Positions 1-5,184 of a stretch of DNA of 9,014 bases are shown here, piece by piece. Position 1 is the first letter of the stretch. The number at the start of each line of letters is the position of its first letter. Location: NCBI GenBank assembly GCA_028293305.1, contig JAQGPD010000619.1:1-9014 (forward strand). The letters are read 5' to 3'. Made by a program: the position numbers and the translations under genes. The stretch comes from Verrucomicrobiales bacterium (GTDB taxonomy: Bacteria > Verrucomicrobiota > Verrucomicrobiia > Verrucomicrobiales > V1-33). The notes beneath the pieces were generated by a model. That model did no database searches and was not told the origin of the DNA. It worked only from the letters and a program-made list of their open reading frames with translations.

Positions 1-1
1 C

Positions 2-2698
2 GCGCCGGGATTCGGCTCCACCTCCATTGCTTCGGGAGGTTTGTTATATACCGCGGACAGTGGCATCGTGCGCGAATACAGCGGCCCCACCCTGACAGAT
101 GAAGGGAATGGCGCCATCAATCCCGCCAATGTGGCGAAAAAGGTCTATTACCGCGTCACCCTGACAAGAGGCACGGGAGCGGAATGGTGCGGGGTCAGCT
201 CCTTCGATTTTGGCACGGAACGACTCTTTTTCGGCCTCTTCCCGGATGGCACCGGGAAGTTCTCCATCTACAACCAGAGCAGCTTCGCCCGCCTGGCGCT
301 GAGCACGGTGAATGTCACCGTGGGCCAGACCTACACCATGGTGGCCAAGCTCGATTTCGCCGCCGGCCTGGTCACCCTCTATGTCGATCCTGACATCTCC
401 CAGTCCGAAGCCTCTAACACGCCCATAGCCATCGGAACCTATGCGGCCACAAACTGGAGCACGGCAGTGCGGCTGGGCAGCGGCGGGGGCGGTCTGGTTT
501 CGTGGGATAATCTGATGGTGGCCACCACATGGGAAAGCCTGCGCACCTATGAAGTGACCAACCTCAACGACAGCGGCGCGGGGTCGCTGCGGGCGATGAT
601 GGCGCTGGCCCGCACCTCCGGCGGGCGCATCACCTTTTCACCCGCTTTGCGCAGTGTGTATGCCGTCACCGGCACGAATCGGCTCCAGCGCTTCAAACGC
701 GAAACCCCGGGCCTGCTGGAGCTGAATGTCCCCATCACCGGACTCCAGCCTGACGAAACCATCGCCGCCATCGACTTCCGGCCCGCCACCGGCGAACTCT
801 ACGCCCTGGGCAATATTCCCGGCATGAAGGTGCCGGTGCCCACGCCCCAGACCCGGCTTTACAAACTGAATCCTCTGACCGGTGCCGTGACCCTGGTGGG
901 CGGCGGCCCGTTCAGCACGACCATCGGCGTTTACGGCGGCATGGGATTCGACTTCGATCCCCGCCAGGACCGCATCCGCGTCACCAATGAAAATGGGGAC
1001 AATATCCTGCTCCATCCCGAAACCGGCGCCATCGCCGTGCAGAGTCCCCTCGCCTTTGTGCCTGGAAACAGCAATCCCCCCGGCTCCAATGTCAGAGTCC
1101 TGCAAACCGCCCACACCAACAACTTTGTCGGAGCCCCCGCCACCACCCTGCTCGGGTTCCACAACTATGGCCCGGGATTGATCCGCATCGGCGGCGAAGG
1201 CCCCCTGGCCAACCCGGCGGACGGTCAGGTGAGTTTGCTGGTCCCCTTCACCGAAGGTCCCCGCTCCACCACGGGATTTGACATCGCGGACGACGGCGCC
1301 GCATTGGTCAGCGGCCTGCCTGTCAATTCCAGCTTTCTTGATAGCAAAAGCACACTCTATCAACTCAACACCCGGTCAGGAAAAATGACCGCGGTGGGAC
1401 TCATCGGCAATGGCATCGACCTGGTCACCGGCCTGGCCGCCTCGCCCTCACGGATCACCCTGACCAGTGGCGTCATCACGGTTTCCGGGGGCATCGGCTT
1501 CGTGGTGGATGGCCCTTCCAATGCCCCGGGCATCACGCTTTCCGGCCGGGACTCGACCGGGATTCTGGATTCCGCCTCCATCCCCGCCATGGGTTTCCGC
1601 AACCTCACCTTCACCGCCGGCCGGGGCCACCAGGGCGGTGCCATCAACTTCAGCGGGGAGGCGAATCTGGACACCGTCGGCCTGCTCTCCGTGGACCGCT
1701 GCACCTTCCGGGAAAATCATGCCACCTCCCGCGGCGGCGTGCTCAGCATCGCCCACGGAAACGTCAGGATGTCGCACTGCACCATCGCCGGGAATACCTC
1801 CGGCACCGCCGGCGCCAGCGTCATTTACCAACAACAAAACGGCTCGTTCGGGGCACCTTCATGGGCCACGGTCGTGATGAATCACTGCACCGTCACCGGC
1901 AACCACACCGACCGGAATTCCGCAGGCGCCGACTCGGCGGCGATCTACCTGCCCTCGACCAAAGTCTTCATGCGGAACTGCATCGTCGCCGCCAACACGA
2001 ACGCCGGCACCATGCCCGGCGACGTTAGCTTCACGGGCGATATCACCTCGCCCGCCACCGTCGAACGCTCCCTCATCGGCAACGCCACCGGCACCGCCGT
2101 CACGGATGGAGTCAATGGAAACCGCGCCGGCAGCACCGCTTCGCCGCTCGATCCCCGCCTGGCGCTGCCGGGCGACCACGGCGGCCCTAACTTCACGGCC
2201 CCACCCTGGCCCGGCTCCCCCGCCATCGGCCTGGCCGCCGGCTCCGGCGCGCGATCGGACCAGCGCGGTTTTCTCATCAATGGCGACCCCGACGCGGGCG
2301 CGGCGGATTTCCAGGGAAAAACCGATCTCGCGCGCTGGTGGGACACGGATTGGGACAACGACGGCGTGCCTTTCGGAGTGGAATTTTCCTTGTCAGGCTC
2401 TCCCCGGCAACCCGGCCCGCCGCCCGTCACCATCAGTGTGAACGCGGCCGGAGAACCCGTTATTCTGACAAGCTTCGAACCCTTGGCCACGCCGTGGGTG
2501 GCGTGGGCCTTGTTCCGTTCTCCTAACCTCTCCGCGTCCTGGGAGTCCATCTTCACCAAAAACGGGGACGCCAGCTTTCTGGCTTCCGGCGTCGAGTTGC
2601 AGGTCCTGAGCGCGGGTTCCCTGTCCTGGCGTGCCACCGACCGCCTTCCGAATCCATCCCGCATGTTCTATCGCTGGTCGGTTCAGCTCAATCCCTGA
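2..2698 (+). CDS. Secreted LamG-like / beta-helix (choice-of-anchor Q) protein with nested DUF4394 domain, 5' partial
   Basis: The frame is open to the left edge (the 13 codons before the first TTG at 41 are coding-like), so the start lies outside and 898 residues are visible. Residues 1 to about 178 look like a LamG/concanavalin-type sandwich (YYRVTLTRG, ERLFFGLF, VTLYVDPDIS, WDNLMVATTW). Residues 185-217 open a beta-helix module (VTNLNDSGAGSLR, GRITFSPALR). Residues 218-483 are a DUF4394 domain (AVTGTNRLQRF, IDFRPATGELYALG, LYKLNPLTGAVTLVGG, GFDFDPRQDRIRV). The beta-helix resumes at RITLTSGVITV, with CTF/CTI/CTV turn repeats (DRCTFRENHA, HCTIAGN, HCTVTGN) and the closing GGP, GSPAIG, DQRG (D753) and DAGAADFQ (764-771) signature. 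A tail of about 125 residues has DWDNDGVPFGVEF and ends FYRWSVQLNP. Family knowledge suggests an extracellular or surface protein, perhaps adhesin or carbohydrate-binding; no catalytic residues can be named. It is convergent with the downstream kinase. Confidence 0.85.
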   Translation, partial: APGFGSTSIASGGLLYTADSGIVREYSGPTLTDEGNGAINPANVAKKVYYRVTLTRGTGAEWCGVSSFDFGTERLFFGLFPDGTGKFSIYNQSSFARLALSTVNVTVGQTYTMVAKLDFAAGLVTLYVDPDISQSEASNTPIAIGTYAATNWSTAVRLGSGGGGLVSWDNLMVATTWESLRTYEVTNLNDSGAGSLRAMMALARTSGGRITFSPALRSVYAVTGTNRLQRFKRETPGLLELNVPITGLQPDETIAAIDFRPATGELYALGNIPGMKVPVPTPQTRLYKLNPLTGAVTLVGGGPFSTTIGVYGGMGFDFDPRQDRIRVTNENGDNILLHPETGAIAVQSPLAFVPGNSNPPGSNVRVLQTAHTNNFVGAPATTLLGFHNYGPGLIRIGGEGPLANPADGQVSLLVPFTEGPRSTTGFDIADDGAALVSGLPVNSSFLDSKSTLYQLNTRSGKMTAVGLIGNGIDLVTGLAASPSRITLTSGVITVSGGIGFVVDGPSNAPGITLSGRDSTGILDSASIPAMGFRNLTFTAGRGHQGGAINFSGEANLDTVGLLSVDRCTFRENHATSRGGVLSIAHGNVRMSHCTIAGNTSGTAGASVIYQQQNGSFGAPSWATVVMNHCTVTGNHTDRNSAGADSAAIYLPSTKVFMRNCIVAANTNAGTMPGDVSFTGDITSPATVERSLIGNATGTAVTDGVNGNRAGSTASPLDPRLALPGDHGGPNFTAPPWPGSPAIGLAAGSGARSDQRGFLINGDPDAGAADFQGKTDLARWWDTDWDNDGVPFGVEFSLSGSPRQPGPPPVTISVNAAGEPVILTSFEPLATPWVAWALFRSPNLSASWESIFTKNGDASFLASGVELQVLSAGSLSWRATDRLPNPSRMFYRWSVQLNP
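91..97 (+). repeat. Repeated word CCTGACA / TGTCAGG (eleven copies in window)
   Basis: CCTGACA starts at 91, 160, 389, 2885, 3697, 4261 and 4702; the complement TGTCAGG starts at 2391, 5616, 6938 and 7292. I estimate about one copy expected from base composition. It is read in three frames: CTG ACA (Leu-Thr), CCT GAC A (Pro-Asp), TG TCA GG (Leu/Val-Ser-Gly) and GTC AGG (Val-Arg). No copy lies in the ATPase gene at 7573-9014. Confidence 0.6.
653..1450 (+). other. DUF4394 domain inserted inside the beta-helix domain
   Basis: These 266 codons carry the hallmarks of DUF4394: AVTGTNRLQRF near the start, ITGLQPDETIAAIDFRPATG, LYKLNPLTGAVTLVGG, a GFDFDP..DRIRVTNENGDN stretch, and a closing STLYQLNTRSGKMTAVG followed by VTGLAAS. 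The flanking sequences ITFSPALR (left) and RITLTSGVITV (right) are halves of one continuous element in ordinary choice-of-anchor-Q proteins (ITF.P.L...ITLTSG.I.I). The domain therefore sits between two adjacent beta-strands of the helix cap rather than at a domain boundary. DUF4394 has no established function; it looks propeller-like. Confidence 0.75.
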
Positions 2699-2716
2699 GC
2701 ACCGGGCCGCGCTCAC
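2695..2716. terminator. Possible short bidirectional hairpin between convergent stops
   Basis: The two TGA stops (2696-2698 on + and 2715-2713 on -) are only 14 bp apart. GAGC at 2697-2700 can pair with GCTC at 2711-2714 across a GC-rich loop that itself has CCGGGCCG symmetry. There is no T-tract on either side, so intrinsic termination is doubtful. Either transcript may run into the other gene as antisense. Confidence 0.2.
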
Positions 2717-4443
2717 TTCCGGGTGGACGGCGGTTGCGGTAGCGGGGCGGGCCGGCCATCCGGGCGGGCGGCGCGCACGGGCTCGATGGAACACGTGATG
2801 GCCACGCCGCCGCTGGTGCTGTCGCCGATATGCAGCGTGCCGCCTATCAATCCAGCCCGGTATTGCATCACCCGCAGCCCCATTCCTGACAAACCCTGCC
2901 CCCCGCCTTTGGGCAGGCCCGTTCCGTTATCCTCCACCACCAGTTCCGTGCGTCCCTCGATCCTGCCCAGCGAAATCATGATCCTGCTGGCGCGCCCATG
3001 CTTGGCGGCGTTGGCCACGGCCTCCTGCGCGATCCGATACAAATGAATGGCCATCTCCGGATCCTCCTCGGGCTCCGCGCCTTCATATAACAAGTGGCAC
3101 TGACAACTCAGCCGCAGATGCTTCGTGGCACTCGCGGCCAGATCCTGCAGCGCCACCGCGAGCCCCTTGCTCTGCAGCACCACCGGCGAAAGCCCGCGCG
3201 CAAGGTCCCGGGTCTGGCTGATGGCTTCGCGGATCAATCCGGTGATCTGATCCAGGTCCGAGGCTTCGGTGGCCCGCCCCTGGGCAGCCAGACGCTGGGA
3301 CAAAACCTGGCTCATGAATTCGATTCCTGTGAGGTGCTGCCCCAGGCCGTCATGCAGATCATGGCCGAACCGGCTCTGCTCGCGCTCCGCGACATTCAGC
3401 ACTTCCGCCTCCAGCCGCTTGGTGTCGGTGACATCGATCCCGCTCATAATAACATATTCCACCGTGCGGCCGTCCTCGGAGGGCAAGGCGGTGTTCGACC
3501 AGGAAATAACACGTCTTTTTCCAAAACGGGAAACCACGCTGCCCTCGAAGGCGCTGGCCGTGGCCTCGGTGGTCAGCAGCTTGAAATTCCGCCGCGCCGC
3601 CGCCCTCTCGTCGCGCGGAATGAACAAATCCCACGGCGCGCGGCCCTTCACGTCATCCACCATATAACCACTCGCCGTCTCCGCGGCGTGATTGAACCTG
3701 ACAATTTTACCCACGGCATCCAACACAATAAAAATCGCTCCCGTGGCATTCAAAAGCGCCTGCGTGAAGTCGTTCTCCTTCCGCAGCGCATCCTCCGCCC
3801 GGCGCCGGTCCAGCGCGTCCGCCAAAATGCCGCCCACGATTTTCAGCAGGGAAATCGCATCCTCCGTCCAGTGCATTTCATGCTGCGTGGAGTCCAGACC
3901 GATGAATCCCACCAACTGCCCGCCCACCGCCATGGGCACGAAAATAACAGATTTGATCCCCTGCGCGTGGAAGGTCTCGCGGTCCAGCGCCGCCTCCGCG
4001 CTCAGCGTGTCCACACTGTAGATCGCGATGCCATCCAGCCGCCGCAGCCGCACCGCGGACCAGGGCAGATGCTCATCCAGCCGCAGCCCGCGCGTGCCCG
4101 CCCATGGATGCGGACTGCCTCCCGCCGCCCACTCATGCGTGTGATCCACCAACTCCCCGCCATGATGCACCCGGCATAAATGACAGTGATCCACCCGCAG
4201 GAATTCCCCCATTTCCCGCAGGGCCTCATGGATCCCGCGGTCGATCTCCTCGCTCTTCAGCCTGACAAACAAACTGGAGATGCGCGACACCAGGGCCTCG
4301 AACTCCACGCGTTGCTGAAGCGCGTTTTCCGCCCGCATGATTTTCCGCGTCACCGGCCCCGCGGACAATGGCTCATGCTGCGGCGGCCGCGCGGGCAGCA
4401 CGCTGTGGGAAAATCGGATTTCGCGGTCGTGATCGTGGGACAT
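2713..4443 (-). CDS. Cytosolic GAF-PAS sensor histidine kinase (HisKA_3 / NarL-DegS type)
   Basis: A 576-residue sensor kinase that autophosphorylates on histidine and would hand the phosphate to a LuxR/NarL-type response regulator. Residues about 48-218 form a GAF domain (DHCHLCRVH, IKSVIFVPMAVGGQLVGFIGLDS). About 222-345 is a PAS domain (ALLNATGAIFIVLDAVGKIVRFN, GIDVTDTKRLEAEV). The HisKA_3 dimerisation helix follows, with FGHDLHDGLGQ and the phosphoacceptor H364 in the LHDG motif. The HATPase domain has QEAVANAAKH (E474, N478) and VEDNGTGLP (D505, N506), then GLSGMGLRVMQYRAGLIGG as the G2 region. No transmembrane segment or signal peptide is seen, so the ligand is probably sensed in the cytoplasm. 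The ATG at 4443 has no Shine-Dalgarno; M36 (ATG ending at 4336) is an alternative, since the first 35 residues lack domain features. No partner regulator lies in the window. The VOC gene upstream is on the same strand. Confidence 0.9.
   Translation of the reverse strand: MSHDHDREIRFSHSVLPARPPQHEPLSAGPVTRKIMRAENALQQRVEFEALVSRISSLFVRLKSEEIDRGIHEALREMGEFLRVDHCHLCRVHHGGELVDHTHEWAAGGSPHPWAGTRGLRLDEHLPWSAVRLRRLDGIAIYSVDTLSAEAALDRETFHAQGIKSVIFVPMAVGGQLVGFIGLDSTQHEMHWTEDAISLLKIVGGILADALDRRRAEDALRKENDFTQALLNATGAIFIVLDAVGKIVRFNHAAETASGYMVDDVKGRAPWDLFIPRDERAAARRNFKLLTTEATASAFEGSVVSRFGKRRVISWSNTALPSEDGRTVEYVIMSGIDVTDTKRLEAEVLNVAEREQSRFGHDLHDGLGQHLTGIEFMSQVLSQRLAAQGRATEASDLDQITGLIREAISQTRDLARGLSPVVLQSKGLAVALQDLAASATKHLRLSCQCHLLYEGAEPEEDPEMAIHLYRIAQEAVANAAKHGRASRIMISLGRIEGRTELVVEDNGTGLPKGGGQGLSGMGLRVMQYRAGLIGGTLHIGDSTSGGVAITCSIEPVRAARPDGRPAPLPQPPSTRK
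3504..3511 (+). repeat. Repeated word AAATAACA (five copies in window)
   Basis: Exact copies start at 3504, 3942, 4452, 5651 and 7351, all on the plus strand although the genes lie on both strands. Shorter matches are AATAACA at 3448, ATAACA at 3087 and the complement TGTTAT at 42. At this GC content I estimate about 0.05 exact copies expected on both strands. Copies lie in the kinase gene (as GTT ATT T on its coding strand), in the VOC-kinase spacer, in GH32 and across the GH32 stop. Confidence 0.6.
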
Positions 4444-4590
4444 GTTGGCAAAAATAACAAAACTCCGTCCGGGCGCGTCGGCGGGACCGGTCCTCCAACT
4501 TACCAGGGAAAAATCCGCTTGGCGACCTGATAACGCCGCTCGCGGAAAATGACTGCGGGACTTGCCCGCCGGACGCCGCGCGCCTCCGGA
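4444..4590 (-). other. 147-bp spacer between VOC gene and kinase gene
   Basis: Read on the minus strand, this gap follows the VOC stop and precedes the kinase start. Close to the VOC stop, GCGGG/CCCGC (4555-4559 with 4565-4569, 5-nt loop) can form a small hairpin followed a few bases later by TTTT, a weak terminator at best. The 10-bp palindrome GGACCGGTCC lies at 4484-4493, about 40 bp upstream of the kinase ATG. Just before that ATG is TTGTTATTTTTGCC, containing one copy of the repeated word AAATAACA (complement). I find no convincing promoter, so co-transcription with the VOC gene is possible but unproven. Confidence 0.35.
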
Positions 4591-5046
4591 TCAGGCCTGC
4601 GTTTTCGCGCCGGCCACCATGGCGTTCCAGCGGTTCTGCATCTCCCCGGGCGCCACGGATTCGAACTCCCGGGACAAAGTCCATTCATGTCCGAAGGGGT
4701 CCCTGACACAACCGGACCTATGCCCATAAAACTGATCGGACGGCACCCGCACCTCTGTGGCTCCGGCCTGGATGGCGGTTTGATATTCCGCATCCACATC
4801 CTCCGCCATCAGGCACAGCCTAACCGGAGTTCCGCCCAGCGTCTCGGGCGATTTATTGAAGGCCGGATACTCCTCCGCCAACATCACCAGCCCGCCTTTG
4901 ATCTCCAATTCCGCATGGCCCACGACCCCGCTTTCGGGATCGATCAGGCGGTATCGTTCGACCGCGCCAAACGCGGCTTTGTAAAAATTGATCGCCCGCA
5001 CGGCATCGCGGACAGCCAGGGCAACGGAGAACGGGGGGTAGTGCAT
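4591..5046 (-). CDS. VOC / glyoxalase-fold family protein (PhnB-like)
   Basis: A 151-residue cytosolic protein with the two-module beta-alpha-beta-beta-beta fold of the vicinal oxygen chelate superfamily. The first module has AVRDAVRAINFYKAAFGAVE (11-30) and VVGHAELEIKGGLVMLAEE (41-59, with H44 in the usual first-ligand position). The second has VRLCLMAEDVDAEYQTAIQAGATEV and ends in the PhnB-like signature FYGHRSGCVRDPFGHEWTLSR (106-126, DPFGHEW at 116-122). The C-terminal EFESVAPGEMQNRW resembles the tail common in this subfamily. Length is normal for a single-chain PhnB-like protein. Members include glyoxalases, resistance proteins and many without known substrate, so reaction and substrate cannot be assigned here. 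The start at 5046 is supported by the conserved N-terminal strand beginning a few residues later; there is no Shine-Dalgarno, and a TATAAA box ends five bases upstream. Confidence 0.85.
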   Translation of the reverse strand: MHYPPFSVALAVRDAVRAINFYKAAFGAVERYRLIDPESGVVGHAELEIKGGLVMLAEEYPAFNKSPETLGGTPVRLCLMAEDVDAEYQTAIQAGATEVRVPSDQFYGHRSGCVRDPFGHEWTLSREFESVAPGEMQNRWNAMVAGAKTQA

Positions 5047-5051
5047 GGAAT

Positions 5052-5058
5052 TTTATAA
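5052..5058 (-). promoter_or_regulatory. Candidate -10 box for the VOC gene (leaderless transcript)
   Basis: On the minus strand the sequence reads CATTATAAAATTCCATG, with TTATAA/TATAAA placed five to six bases before the ATG. With normal -10 spacing, transcription would begin at or next to the A of the start codon. No good -35 hexamer is present at 16-18 bp, so recognition would rest on the -10 box. This fits the absence of a ribosome binding site. Confidence 0.35.
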
Positions 5059-5077
5059 TGCTGCCACCACCTTGATC

Positions 5078-5093
5078 ATTAGGCAATTAGGGA
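5078..5093. repeat. Tandem 8-bp direct repeat ATTAGG(C/G)A
   Basis: ATTAGGCA (5078-5085) is followed directly by ATTAGGGA (5086-5093; seven of eight bases match), midway between the divergent VOC and GH32 starts. The position suits a regulator binding site. Only two units exist, so chance is not excluded. Confidence 0.3.
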
Positions 5094-5184
5094 TCGGCAA
5101 AAATTCACTTTTTTGAACGCCGGGCGGGAAAGTTTGCGTTTCCGGCATTCCTCCGCCATTCTCGGATTCCCTCCTTTTCCCACC

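Larger units (their letters stand above)
5047..5184. other. Divergent intergenic region between VOC and GH32 genes
   Basis: A 138-bp region, locally AT-richer than its surroundings, that must hold control elements for both divergent genes. It contains an imperfect 8-bp tandem repeat (ATTAGGCA/ATTAGGGA, 5078-5093), a TTCA-N6-TGAA inverted repeat over a T-run (5104-5117), and possible leader hairpins ahead of GH32 (GCCGG 5119-5123 with CCGGC 5142-5146, or GGAAA 5127-5131 with TTTCC 5139-5143). I cannot assign a clear -35/-10 pair for GH32. Confidence 0.4.

Noticed and set aside
41..43. TTG at 41 as the start of gene 1
   Set aside because: The frame continues upstream to the window edge with protein-like sequence (APGFGSTSIASGG), and no signal peptide follows the TTG; the true start lies outside.
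638..2664. Minus-strand open frames (638-1363, 1448-1837, 1945-2664) opposite gene 1
   Set aside because: Compositional shadows; the plus strand holds an uninterrupted protein with family motifs throughout.
3094..4179. 361-codon open frame on the plus strand opposite the kinase
   Set aside because: R/P/Q/H-rich translation without domains, antisense to conserved GAF, PAS and HisKA_3 segments.
4484..4493. GGACCGGTCC palindrome upstream of the kinase
   Set aside because: Ten bases only and GC-rich, so likely by chance here; not listed as an operator.
5113..5184. Upstream TTG start for GH32
   Set aside because: It would put 24 charged, unlikely residues before a clear signal peptide that begins at the ATG at 5185.
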